Source: Puniceicoccales bacterium
GTDB taxonomy: Bacteria > Verrucomicrobiota > Verrucomicrobiia > Opitutales > JAIRLM01
NCBI GenBank assembly: GCA_031281635.1
Contig: JAITFC010000062.1
Span: 1-8,924 of the forward strand
Length of the DNA stretch: 8,924 nucleotides
Direction of reading: 5' to 3'
Made by a program: the position numbers and the translations under genes. A model generated the notes under the pieces. The model did no database searches. It was given only the letters and a program-made list of their open reading frames with translations, and was not told the origin of the DNA. This document shows, in pieces, positions 1 to 7,530 of this stretch. How positions within the stretch are numbered: position 1 is the first letter of the stretch; every line of letters begins with the position of its first letter.

Positions 1-722
1 TGCCAAAAAAGATTTTCCACCAGCGCCAGTACCTGCCGATCATCGGCCGCAGCCAGCTGAAGCTCCGCATCACGCATAAAAACTGCCAGTCGCGTGTCCG
101 TCGCGTTGGTCTCTTCCCCGTCACCTGGTTGGATCGCGTCTGCTAGAGCCTGCACGAAAATGGCAAGTTGCGTGTCCACTGCGTCAGACTGTTCCGAGTC
201 ATCTGACGAGTCCGTTGGTGGGGCCGTATCGATTACTTCCACTGTCCGTTCCGCTCCCATCGCCACGGCAATTGGAATCAAACCATAGTCGATTGATGTG
301 CCCGCCGCATCAACTGTCTCTTCGACCGGGTCTTCATCAATTTGGGTCACTCGGGCCGGTATTCTCTCGTTTCCCTCAATTTCTGTTTCAAAAAGCGCAG
401 CTAGCGATTGGAAATTGATTGCCAGGGGATCGTTGGCATTCGCCTGGGGTAAATCAGTGGGCGGATTGAGAAGCATGTCGAGCAGCGGCATTTGCTCCTT
501 CATGCGGCGCCAGATGGCAAAGCCGATCCCCACGGCTAGAAGTGCCACAAAACATGCCGCCAGCACGGCCGGCCATGGACCGACGAAAATTCCTACGGCT
601 ACAAATGGGCTCGCAACGACGCTGCCCGTTATCACTACAACCACCGCGCTAAGAATAGGCGACTCACGTGCGGCTTCAACGGTGCGCAATAGTGGACGAA
701 CGAGAAAAAATACGGAAAACAC
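1..722 (-). CDS. Membrane protein with acidic tail and internal repeat, partial at C-terminus
   Basis: This minus-strand frame is open from position 794 to the left edge, so the C-terminus is missing. I do not recognise the family. Reading from GTG at 722 gives at least 240 residues. There is a short hydrophobic start (residues 2-12), then two clear membrane segments (about 22-47 and 50-71), then R72-R73, which suggests that the rest is cytoplasmic. The remainder is acidic and rich in Asp, Glu, Thr and Ala. It contains a near-repeat with 26-residue spacing: DTQLAIFVQALADA at 183 and DTRLAVFMRDAELQ at 209. The start is uncertain. The frame has no ATG before residue 74, GTG 722 is the only usual start codon upstream, and no Shine-Dalgarno is visible. 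An ATT at 779 would add a Lys-rich hydrophobic stretch. The gene lies 150 bp downstream of coaE in the same direction. The plus-strand open frames here look like shadows. Confidence 0.7.
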   Translation of the reverse strand, partial: MFSVFFLVRPLLRTVEAARESPILSAVVVVITGSVVASPFVAVGIFVGPWPAVLAACFVALLAVGIGFAIWRRMKEQMPLLDMLLNPPTDLPQANANDPLAINFQSLAALFETEIEGNERIPARVTQIDEDPVEETVDAAGTSIDYGLIPIAVAMGAERTVEVIDTAPPTDSSDDSEQSDAVDTQLAIFVQALADAIQPGDGEETNATDTRLAVFMRDAELQLAAADDRQVLALVENLFW

Positions 723-872
723 TTGTGTAAGCAGAATGAAAATTTTTAAAAAAGCAAGGCAAAATTTTTTTAGCGAAATGTCATTTGTAAAATATTAAAC
801 ATTTTTCGCAATTCGGATAAAATGGCTAAAATTCGTCCGGAATGGACAGTCTTAAAGAGTTTTGAAAAACGT

Positions 873-1448
873 CTATTGCAAGGTATAATGTTCGAGAAAT
901 AGCTGCACCTGTCTCTCCAATTGTTGAATGGTGCCATTATTCCCAATGACATAGTCCGCCCGTCGCATTTTTTCCGTCACAGACATTTGCTGGTATATGC
1001 GGCTCTTGAGATGCGCTTCCGTCCAATTGCGGAAGGCAATGGCGCGGCTTAGTTGTTCGTTGTAGTTAGCATAGACACAGAGCGTCTTCTCGAAGTGCTT
1101 TTCCAGGCCGTTTTCGAATAGAAGTGGAATTTCGACAACATATGGACCATCGACATCTCGTTGCCAAAGTTGCTCGATCTCAGGATAGACAAGATTTTCC
1201 AGGAAATTCAACGATTGTGCATCTTGGAAGACGAAATTTGCCAGTCGATCCGTGAGCACTTGGCCGTTGTTCTCATCGATGCACCCATCACCGAAGCGAT
1301 TTTTTATGTTGGCTTGGACGCGCCGGTTTCCCTGGAGAACCTCGTGCACGTGCTTGTCCAAATCAATGGCGGAAAAGCCGTAGCGCGCAAATATTTCTAG
1401 CACCGTACTTTTTCCGCAGCAAATCCCGCCGGTAAGACCAATTTTCAC
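873..1448 (-). CDS. coaE: Dephospho-CoA kinase
   Basis: CoaE carries out the last step of coenzyme A synthesis in the cytosol: ATP-dependent phosphorylation of the ribose 3'-hydroxyl of dephospho-CoA. The product is 191 residues, close to the usual length of about 200. It opens with a P-loop, GGICCGKST at residues 7-15, where C10-C11 replace the more common Gly-Ser. Then come the acidic pair D29 and D31 (the family DxD), the IPLLFENGL segment typical of the substrate site, an Arg/Gln/Lys-rich lid, and the closing ADYVIGNNGT motif that matches the family's ADYVIxNxG. The start is GTG at 1448, chosen because the P-loop must begin a few residues later. No clear Shine-Dalgarno precedes it. The methyltransferase gene ends 83 bp upstream on the same strand, so co-transcription is possible. 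The ORF is intact and the identification is firm. Confidence 0.96.
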   Translation of the reverse strand: MKIGLTGGICCGKSTVLEIFARYGFSAIDLDKHVHEVLQGNRRVQANIKNRFGDGCIDENNGQVLTDRLANFVFQDAQSLNFLENLVYPEIEQLWQRDVDGPYVVEIPLLFENGLEKHFEKTLCVYANYNEQLSRAIAFRNWTEAHLKSRIYQQMSVTEKMRRADYVIGNNGTIQQLERQVQLFLEHYTLQ

Positions 1449-1531
1449 TGCGGTACCATTGTCTCACACAATGCGATTTTTGCAAGCTTTCGCTGTCGAA
1501 AAGATGTTTGCCGGCGGTGTGGAGCCATTGC

Positions 1532-2347
1532 TCATGTGTCCGTGTGCATAGATTGGCGCAGGGCTTCGTATAGAACCAACGCAGTGGCAGTGTGCACGTT
1601 TAGCGAATCGGACGCACGTCCGCGCATGGGAATTGAGACCTGCAAATCGGAATTTTGCAACCAAAAATCGCTGAGCCCGCTGTGCTCATTCCCCGCGACA
1701 ACCGCCATTGTCGATTTTGGGAGGGCATTCCAATAGGTCCGTGACGCTGCAGGTGTCGTTGCGACAATTTTAACGCTATTTTTACGCAAAAAAATGAGAG
1801 CTTCTTCGTTGGAACACACGGCGGATGGGACGGCGAAGAGTGCTCCCTGGGAGCTGCGCACAACATTAGGGTTCCACAGATCCGTGAGTGGGTCGGAGAC
1901 AAGCAGTAGCGCACATCCAACGGCGTCCATCGTGCGAAGAAGTGCGCCCAAATTGCCTGGCTTTTCCATGCGTTCGACGACAACGACCAGCGAATTATCC
2001 GGCAAAGCGGACGGAAGAGAATTGGGCGGAATTTTCCCCACGCACAGTATGCCATCCGGATTTTCCCTCGCGGAAATTATTTGGAAAACTTCATCACTTA
2101 CGACATGTTGCTCACATTGGGTCTGGAGAGATTGCAATTTATCAACGGCGAAATCACTGACGAAAATGTCAAGAATTTCCACGGAATTCCGGACCGCACG
2201 CTGCGATTCGCGCAACCCCTCGATGAGAAATTGGCCGCATTGACGCCGCACTTCCGCCTTGCGCAATTGCACCAAATGCCGTATGCGCACATTTTTCCGG
2301 CTGTGAATCCGTTCCATGTCCGCCAATCTCGCGGAAAATGCCGGCAT
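1532..2347 (-). CDS. SpoU/TrmH-family RNA 2'-O-methyltransferase
   Basis: This is a SPOUT-fold enzyme that transfers a methyl group from S-adenosylmethionine to a ribose 2'-OH in rRNA or tRNA. The exact target nucleotide cannot be read from the sequence, so I give no symbol. The N-terminal part, with HSRKNVRIRHLVQL and FLIEGLRE, resembles the substrate-binding domain of TsnR/RlmB-type members. The C-terminal catalytic domain has all three family motifs: PGNLGALLRT (residues 130-139, with N132 and R139), AGNEHSGLS (about 218-226), and IPMRGRASDSLNVHTATALV (239-258, with the SLNV core at 248-251). The trefoil knot is therefore expected to be complete. The product is 271 residues from ATG 2347. 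An internal ATG at 2317 gives MERIHSRKN, a start typical of the family, and may be the real one. Neither has a good ribosome binding site. The gene is divergent from thrS and lies upstream of coaE. Confidence 0.92.
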   Translation of the reverse strand: MPAFSARLADMERIHSRKNVRIRHLVQLRKAEVRRQCGQFLIEGLRESQRAVRNSVEILDIFVSDFAVDKLQSLQTQCEQHVVSDEVFQIISARENPDGILCVGKIPPNSLPSALPDNSLVVVVERMEKPGNLGALLRTMDAVGCALLLVSDPLTDLWNPNVVRSSQGALFAVPSAVCSNEEALIFLRKNSVKIVATTPAASRTYWNALPKSTMAVVAGNEHSGLSDFWLQNSDLQVSIPMRGRASDSLNVHTATALVLYEALRQSMHTDT

Positions 2348-2423
2348 TTCCAGAAATTTTTTACCGGCTGGGATTTGGCACCAAAAATCCAGCTTGTCCG
2401 TGGGAACTGGTCACAGGCAAAAA
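2348..2423. promoter_or_regulatory. Divergent intergenic region between the methyltransferase gene and thrS
   Basis: This short AT-biased gap must hold the promoters for both divergent genes if each is transcribed separately. I see no convincing -35/-10 pair in either direction. On the minus strand the best match is a TTGGTG-like box followed 17 bases later by AAAAAT, which is weak. I found no T-box or attenuator-like structure in front of thrS. If the methyltransferase starts at 2317 instead, the gap is 106 bp. This feature is inferred from gene orientation, not from motifs. Confidence 0.35.
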
Positions 2424-4310
2424 ATGCAACAAACACGAAAAAACTTGCCGATGGTTGTGAAAATTTTCGACACTTCCCGCGCGATGATGGACAAAATTTC
2501 CCTTGAAATGCGACGACATTCGGCGGCACATGTGCTTGCGGCGGCCGTGCTAGAGCTTTTTCCTGGCACAAAGGCAGACATTGGTCCTGCGACAGAAAAG
2601 GGTTTTTACTATGATTTTGCAAGTGAGCATACATTTACGGCAGAGGATCTTGCACTTTTGGAAGAAAAAATGCGACAAATCATCGCCAGGGATCTGCCCA
2701 TTGAGCGGTGGGAAATTTCCCGGGAAGAGGCGACGCAGTTGTTTGCAAATGCGGGGCAAACCTATAAGCTGGAACGTCTTGCGGACATAGCAGTCGGGGA
2801 AACAATTAGCACATACGCAATTGGTCAATTTGTGGATCTCTGCCGCGGTCCGCACGTGGCATCGACGGGACAAATTGGTGTCGTTAAGCTACTTAGCATC
2901 GCCGGGGCTTACTATCGTGGCAACGAGAAAAATCAGCAATTGCAGCGCATCTACGGCACCGCATTCGAAACGCAGAAAGAACTCGATAGGTACCTCGAAA
3001 ATTTAGAGGAGGCGAAATTGCGCGACCACCGGCGCCTCGGCAAGGAATTGCAGCTATTTGCCATCGATAACGATGTGGGGCAAGGACTTATTCTGTGGCT
3101 GCCGCGGGGGACAATTCTGCGCATGGAGTTGCAAAATTTCATCGCGAAAGAGTTGCAATGGCAAGGTTATCAGCAAGTTATGACTCCACACGTGGCGCGA
3201 CTGGGACTTTTCCGCACTTCGGGACATTTTCCCTACTATCGCGAGGCGCAGTTCGAGCCGATTGCTGACCGGGAAGATTTGGACGCATCTCTCAGCTATG
3301 GAGAGCTTTCACAGTCTTTGGAATCCGGACAGCGCGATGGATTTCTTATAAAGCCGATGAATTGTCCGGGGCACATAAAAATTTACCAAAACACGCCGAA
3401 ATCCTACCGCGATTTACCCTGCCGTCTGGCCGAATTTGGCACCGTCTATCGCTGGGAACAGTCGGGGGAATTGTCCGGAATGACTCGTGTGCGGGGATTT
3501 ACGCAAGATGACGCGCATATTTTTTGCACGGACGAGCAACTGGAAGAGGAAATTTTAGGATGTATTTCTCTGGTGCAGAAAATTTTAGACACAATGGCGA
3601 TGCGGGAATGCCGCGTGCGTGTCAGTTTGCGTGACCCAAAGTCGGACAAGTACATCGGAGGAGATGAGGCGTGGGAAAAGTCGGAACGTGCACTGCGCCA
3701 AGCGGTTCGCCGACTCAATCTGCCTTTTAGCGAGGAAATTGGGGAAGCGGCATTCTATGGACCAAAAATCGACTTTATTGTTCGCGACGTGCTTGGCCGG
3801 GAATGGCAACTCGGTACCGTTCAGGTGGATTACAATTTGCCCGCGCGCTTTCAGGTGAGTTACGTTGGCGCCGACAACCGCTTGCACACACCCGTCCTCA
3901 TCCACCGCGCCCCATTCGGCTCTCTGGAGCGCTTTTGCGGCGTGCTCATCGAACATTTCGGCGGCAATTTCCCGCTTTGGCTGGCCCCGGAACAGTTGCG
4001 GCTCCTGCCCATCAACGATGCTTTGGTTCCCTATGCACAAACGGTGCGGGACTTCCTCGTTAAGAAAGATTTACGCGTTTCCGTCGACGATCATGCGGAC
4101 AAATTGGGTGCAAAAATTCGACGCGCAGAACTGGAAAAAATTCCCTGCGTCGCCGTCATTGGGGCGAAGGAGCGAGACAGCGGAGAACTTTCCGTGCGCT
4201 CAAGAATTTGTGCAGACTACGACGGCAATCACACGATTTCCACTCTCGCGGAGAAACTTCTGGACGATATCCGCACGCGAAAACTTCCCGATGCATTTTT
4301 GGAGACATGA
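2424..4310 (+). CDS. thrS: Threonyl-tRNA synthetase lacking the TGS domain
   Basis: This class II synthetase charges tRNA-Thr with threonine in the cytosol. With the start at 2424 it has 628 residues. The N-terminal TGS domain of the E. coli enzyme is absent, and the protein opens almost directly with the editing domain. That domain looks active: HSAAH supplies H32 and H36, and DLCRGPH supplies C140 and H144. The catalytic core keeps the three zinc ligands C314 (MNCPGH), H365 (DDAHIF) and H494 (LIHRA) and the motif 2 arginine in TVYRWEQSGEL. The anticodon-binding domain follows FPLWLAPEQ at about residue 516. About 20 extra acidic and serine-rich residues precede GFLIKPMNCPGH, as I recall for PVC-type enzymes. 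The frame is open back to 2316 inside the divergent gene. ATG 2424 is preferred because AGG lies 6 nt upstream, while ATGs at 2451 and 2484 have no ribosome binding site. Confidence 0.96.
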   Translation: MQQTRKNLPMVVKIFDTSRAMMDKISLEMRRHSAAHVLAAAVLELFPGTKADIGPATEKGFYYDFASEHTFTAEDLALLEEKMRQIIARDLPIERWEISREEATQLFANAGQTYKLERLADIAVGETISTYAIGQFVDLCRGPHVASTGQIGVVKLLSIAGAYYRGNEKNQQLQRIYGTAFETQKELDRYLENLEEAKLRDHRRLGKELQLFAIDNDVGQGLILWLPRGTILRMELQNFIAKELQWQGYQQVMTPHVARLGLFRTSGHFPYYREAQFEPIADREDLDASLSYGELSQSLESGQRDGFLIKPMNCPGHIKIYQNTPKSYRDLPCRLAEFGTVYRWEQSGELSGMTRVRGFTQDDAHIFCTDEQLEEEILGCISLVQKILDTMAMRECRVRVSLRDPKSDKYIGGDEAWEKSERALRQAVRRLNLPFSEEIGEAAFYGPKIDFIVRDVLGREWQLGTVQVDYNLPARFQVSYVGADNRLHTPVLIHRAPFGSLERFCGVLIEHFGGNFPLWLAPEQLRLLPINDALVPYAQTVRDFLVKKDLRVSVDDHADKLGAKIRRAELEKIPCVAVIGAKERDSGELSVRSRICADYDGNHTISTLAEKLLDDIRTRKLPDAFLET

Positions 4311-4385
4311 TGAAGTTTAGACCGTAAAATGAGGCATGTAACTTAGAGCTTTAGAAAAATTCCGCATTGAAACCAAAAAAGCATA

Positions 4386-4414
4386 TTTACATTGCGAAAT
4401 TTTTCTTCTAATGC
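4386..4414 (+). promoter_or_regulatory. Weak promoter candidate before the protease-like gene
   Basis: TTTACA (one mismatch to TTGACA) is separated by exactly 17 bases from TAATGC, a poor -10. The -10 would sit only 8 nt before the ATG at 4422, so the transcript would be nearly leaderless. The 111-bp gap after thrS shows no clear terminator, so read-through from thrS is also possible. Confidence 0.2.
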
Positions 4415-4421
4415 GTAGTTC

Positions 4422-6752
4422 ATGCTTGCGCTGGGGACTACGGTTGTTTATTGGTATGGGGTTGCTTGCGCTGGCGCAGTTGGCGTAGGCGTTGTTGGTG
4501 AGGTAGTTAACAAGGTTCATAGGCAATTTGCTAGGGGGTCCGTTCCGGACGTTGCTGCCGCTGTCATTGGGCGCTATTCCGAGGGAGTAATCGTTCGCGA
4601 TGAACTCGTTGCGAAAGAGCCCGACTATCTGCGCGAACACGGCCTACTGAAATTGCAAGACAGAGGGCGTAAAACGGACTTTGCGGCGAAGATAGGCGCC
4701 ATGAAGCGCTGCGTTGGGTCATCGATTTACCTGCTTTTTTGGCTCGCCGAAAATGGCGGAGATGCTCTTGGCCAAATGCTTCGTCCGTGGATCGATGGCG
4801 GAGCTGACCGGCGGGAGTTGGGGAGCGTGCGGATCGCATTGTGCGAATTTTCCCGGGCGCATTTCGGGCAATTTTCCGAAGATTTAGCATTTCAGTTATT
4901 GCGCGCCGTCAAAATGTCGTCATTTGATTTGCCGGATTATTCCACATTTTCGACGGAGGACCTCGTCGCATCGCAGGCGGTGAGGCTCATATTTTTCGAC
5001 CAACACGCCCGTGCTATTTTGCGGGATAGACGCGTGTCAATGGCCGCAGTCATCGGGAGTTTTGTGCGCGAAAAAATTGCCGAATTGCCGGCAAATTTAT
5101 ACGGATTAAACGACGGAATTGCCAATTTTATGGAGTTAGCCTATGTGCGACAGGGTCATGATTTTATGGAAGATTTTATCCGCGCCAGATACGCGTTTAA
5201 AATGGAGATCACTGCAGATATTTTCGTGCGTGATGTTGCCGCTATGACAATTGATGATATTTGCTTAGATAGAATTCGTCAGAGCGCAATTCATCTTATC
5301 ATGCGCGAAGACTTCGTACATAGCCCCGAAATGCAGCAGTTTTTCGTGCGACTGTTTTGGTTATACACAAACCGCGAACGCATGCTGGGAAATCTCATTG
5401 ACATCGCAACGCACGCTCCCGCCCCGCGAATTGCCACACTTTCCACATTGCAAACACCGCGCACACAGGTGCAAATTGCCAGATTGATTCTGGCGTCGAT
5501 TTTTGTCGAAGATGTTCGGCAGGAGAGAGGTATCGGTTCGTGCTTCGCCGCATCGGCACTCGCAAATGCGCAGGCAAAATTTCCCTGGCTATTGCTAAAA
5601 TTTTTGCGCGATATTTGGTGCGACGGCCAAGCGACGGCGGTGTCGGCGTTGGATGTGACTGTTACGGAGACAGTTCCCGCAAATCCGTACGAAAAAATAG
5701 ATGCAACTTTGAATCCGTCGCACGTTCTGTGGCACATGGCGACGCGAACGGTCGCAGACCTCACCGTGGCAATTGGCGGTCGGGAATTGGACGAAGCAAT
5801 GGGCATGTTCCGGAGACTCGTGGACGAGCTGCGCGACAGCCTAGTTGCCGTTGGGTATCCGCATGCAGCACAATTACTTTACGAGCCGCCATCCTACGAT
5901 TCCACGCACTTTTCGGAGACGGCGAGCGGAGGAACCTGGACTCCACACATCGGCTTCCCCGGAGATAGAACTTTGCGCGCCGTTTGCGACAATGGTGAAC
6001 ATGGCATTTTGACGGAAATCGAAAGGCAACTAAATGCACAACGCCGTGCCATAGAAGGTGTTAGACCGCTAAGCGACGACGAAAGAGGAAAGTTCACCGA
6101 TGCGAAAGTTAGAATATCGAACTTACGCGCATGCCACATCGCCATACCGATGTCCACGCAACCCATAGTTGGAGATCAAAGAATTTCGCGAACGCACAGT
6201 CCAGCCATTTGTCTTTCCGGCGGCGGTTCGGGATTAACTGCGATGCGCGTGCTCGGCAAAACGATGCGCCGGCATTCGCCGCCAAAAAGTTTCACAAAAG
6301 CGGAAGATGTTTTCTGCCATTGGTTTGCGATTATGAAAGATCCAATTTTCGCAGAAGCCCCGCTGATCCTCGCAAGGGGAGAGGGCCACGCCTACAACTT
6401 GAAACCAATTCTGTCCGTCGAACTCACACGCGCCCTGAAAGATCCGGCAATGACCGCGGAAAGGTTCCTCGCAGAAATCGTGCGAGAAGAAGGAACGCCA
6501 GCCCTCTTCATAGACCCGAATTGGGATGGCTTTGTTGGCGTTAGCATTAGATGGGTCGGAAGCACGTTTGGTTGCAAAATACCATATAAATTTGAACGCG
6601 CACATAGGTTTGAATTATTCTATCAAACAACTAATGGTGAAACGCGAGTTGTTCAGATGAAGGAGTATGCGATAGGGCGCCTCGCCGAAGAGAAAATAGA
6701 AGGCTATCCATGTTTTTTTAGATACCTAGAAGCCTATCGCGAGTTGATATGA
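4422..6752 (+). CDS. Putative secreted or membrane-anchored papain-like cysteine protease (776 aa)
   Basis: I do not recognise this protein as a whole. The C-terminal half has the residue layout of clan CA cysteine peptidases. GIGSCFAAS carries C374, much like papain's GSCWAFS, with Q367 seven residues before it as a possible oxyanion-hole residue. GEGHAYNL carries H656. FIDPNWDGF carries D698, N700 and W701, resembling the Asn-Ser-Trp of papain and the DPN of YopT-like C58 enzymes. The His lies about 280 residues after the Cys, so large insertions are expected. Residues 1-29 are hydrophobic and could be a signal or anchor, but lack a positively charged n-region. An ATG at 4411 in another frame encodes a more typical signal. 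Residues 30-365 look mostly helical and unknown. No Shine-Dalgarno is visible. The gene follows thrS by 111 bp. A degraded copy of its last quarter lies 1 kb downstream, so the family was duplicated here. Proteolytic function is inferred. Confidence 0.72.
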   Translation: MLALGTTVVYWYGVACAGAVGVGVVGEVVNKVHRQFARGSVPDVAAAVIGRYSEGVIVRDELVAKEPDYLREHGLLKLQDRGRKTDFAAKIGAMKRCVGSSIYLLFWLAENGGDALGQMLRPWIDGGADRRELGSVRIALCEFSRAHFGQFSEDLAFQLLRAVKMSSFDLPDYSTFSTEDLVASQAVRLIFFDQHARAILRDRRVSMAAVIGSFVREKIAELPANLYGLNDGIANFMELAYVRQGHDFMEDFIRARYAFKMEITADIFVRDVAAMTIDDICLDRIRQSAIHLIMREDFVHSPEMQQFFVRLFWLYTNRERMLGNLIDIATHAPAPRIATLSTLQTPRTQVQIARLILASIFVEDVRQERGIGSCFAASALANAQAKFPWLLLKFLRDIWCDGQATAVSALDVTVTETVPANPYEKIDATLNPSHVLWHMATRTVADLTVAIGGRELDEAMGMFRRLVDELRDSLVAVGYPHAAQLLYEPPSYDSTHFSETASGGTWTPHIGFPGDRTLRAVCDNGEHGILTEIERQLNAQRRAIEGVRPLSDDERGKFTDAKVRISNLRACHIAIPMSTQPIVGDQRISRTHSPAICLSGGGSGLTAMRVLGKTMRRHSPPKSFTKAEDVFCHWFAIMKDPIFAEAPLILARGEGHAYNLKPILSVELTRALKDPAMTAERFLAEIVREEGTPALFIDPNWDGFVGVSIRWVGSTFGCKIPYKFERAHRFELFYQTTNGETRVVQMKEYAIGRLAEEKIEGYPCFFRYLEAYRELI

Positions 6753-6769
6753 CGAAAGTTGTGAATGTG

Positions 6770-6804
6770 TGCGCTATTATTTATATAAAGCAAATAATAG
6801 CGCA
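6770..6804. repeat. Perfect 13-bp inverted repeat after the protease-like gene
   Basis: Arms at 6770-6782 and 6792-6804 (TGCGCTATTATTT and its exact complement) enclose a 9-nt loop. The structure begins 18 nt after the stop codon at 6752. No T-run follows on either strand, so it is not a textbook intrinsic terminator. It may stabilise the mRNA end or act as a weak bidirectional terminator between the two convergent genes. The arms are plain from the sequence; the function is inferred. Confidence 0.6.
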
Positions 6805-6809
6805 ACGTT

Positions 6810-6838
6810 CAACGGGTTTAATTATATTAGACCCATTG
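6810..6838. repeat. Second hairpin-forming inverted repeat
   Basis: Positions 6810-6822 pair with 6826-6838 around a 3-nt loop. There is one mismatch (6813/6835) and one G-T wobble (6818/6830). The core is GGGTTTAAT against ATTAGACCC. It sits 5 nt after the first hairpin and in the shared 3' region of the two convergent genes. Neither strand shows a T-tract directly after the stem. Confidence 0.5.
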
Positions 6839-6884
6839 CAAAATTCAAAAAAATCAACGGAAAAGCAGCCTTAGATGCCAAATT

Positions 6885-6902
6885 TCAAGAATTTTGCAAC
6901 GG
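6885..6902. repeat. Left copy of an exact 18-bp inverted repeat
   Basis: The sequence TCAAGAATTTTGCAACGG is the exact reverse complement of 7812-7829. It lies one base outside the stop codon (6904-6906) of the minus-strand membrane gene. A third, diverged copy at 6831-6846 (ACCCATTGCAAAATTC) is inverted relative to this one, sharing the core TTGCAAAATTC, and is a direct repeat of 7810-7825 with one mismatch. The 6831 and 6885 copies could also pair with each other as a long-loop hairpin downstream of the minus-strand gene. Confidence 0.6.
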
Positions 6903-6903
6903 T

Positions 6904-7458
6904 CTATTCGTCGTCTTCTTCTGTCTTGGACGGGACACTACCAAACGCATGTTCTGGAGCCATTGAAATTGCTTTAGTCCAACCGCATCCACTTTTATAA
7001 GCCGCGAGATTTGGTGCGCCAGTTTCCTTTAGAAGCATGCCGCAATCCGGGCATCTTTCGCCACTTTCTGGTAATTTATATTCTATGTCTTCTACCATGT
7101 GAACAGTGGAGTATGGAGTGACTGTGCCGACATATGCACTATCCTCCGGGTCTCCCCAGCAAAAACATATCTTAATAAATGAGCAGGCAAATGAAAATCC
7201 AAGCAGTGCCAGGCTGACTTCGGGTAATATTGCTGCATAGAGTATTGTTATGCCAGTGTGCGTGTTAGCGACGAGGGCGACCAGGGCGGAGACCGATCCG
7301 CCGTAGGAGACGATGATGGCTACGAGAGCAATAATTTTTCCTCCCGAAATATTTTCGACAAATCGGTGTTCTGGACCTGGTCCGCAGCTATAACTATGAA
7401 CACTGCACAGCGAAAAAAAGACGTGTTCTATCCAGTTCATGTTGTAATTTTGTCGCAC
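6904..7458 (-). CDS. Small two-pass membrane protein with a Cys-rich, possibly zinc-ribbon tail
   Basis: I do not recognise this 184-residue protein. Two strong membrane segments (about residues 41-64 and 69-97) are followed by a soluble tail. The tail carries RCPDCG (C136 and C139) and SGCGW (C158), which resembles a zinc ribbon with its second knuckle reduced to one Cys. Whether it binds metal is unclear. The first 40 residues contain C18 and C25. The C-terminus is acidic, ending EEDDE. The start is either GTG 7458 or ATG 7440 (MNWIEHVFF), and neither has a visible ribosome binding site. The gene runs against the protease-like gene. Its 5' end lies only about 70 bp from a protease remnant on the opposite strand, and its 3' end touches an 18-bp repeat. 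This suggests that it was inserted or rearranged into a duplicated locus. It could be a shadow frame, but the membrane segments and the tail argue that it is real. Confidence 0.6.
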   Translation of the reverse strand: MRQNYNMNWIEHVFFSLCSVHSYSCGPGPEHRFVENISGGKIIALVAIIVSYGGSVSALVALVANTHTGITILYAAILPEVSLALLGFSFACSFIKICFCWGDPEDSAYVGTVTPYSTVHMVEDIEYKLPESGERCPDCGMLLKETGAPNLAAYKSGCGWTKAISMAPEHAFGSVPSKTEEDDE

Positions 7459-7530
7459 TTCTATGCGGGATATTCCGGAAATGCAAGAAATTTCTATGGG
7501 AAATTTTTAGAAACGAAAAAATTACACGAG

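Noticed and set aside
298..798. Plus-strand open frame of 166 codons at the left edge
   Set aside because: The minus strand is open across the whole stretch and encodes clear membrane helices followed by an acidic domain. The plus frame is low in structure and rich in Ser, Thr, Ala and Arg, as shadows are.
1457..1473. Short inverted repeat (CATTGT/ACAATG, 5-nt loop) 9 nt upstream of the coaE start
   Set aside because: A 6-bp stem with no T-run is common by chance and no regulator site is recognisable.
2316..2423. Upstream extension of the thrS frame
   Set aside because: It overlaps the divergent methyltransferase gene and does not encode a TGS domain, so it is unlikely to be translated.
4317..4640. 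Minus-strand open frame of 107 codons opposite the protease-like gene start
   Set aside because: It is mostly antisense to the long plus-strand gene and has no motif.
6769..6966. Plus-strand open frame of 65 codons with GTG start
   Set aside because: Its start lies inside the perfect hairpin at 6770-6804, and its end runs into the 3' end of the minus-strand gene. The composition does not look protein-like, though a small gene cannot be fully excluded.
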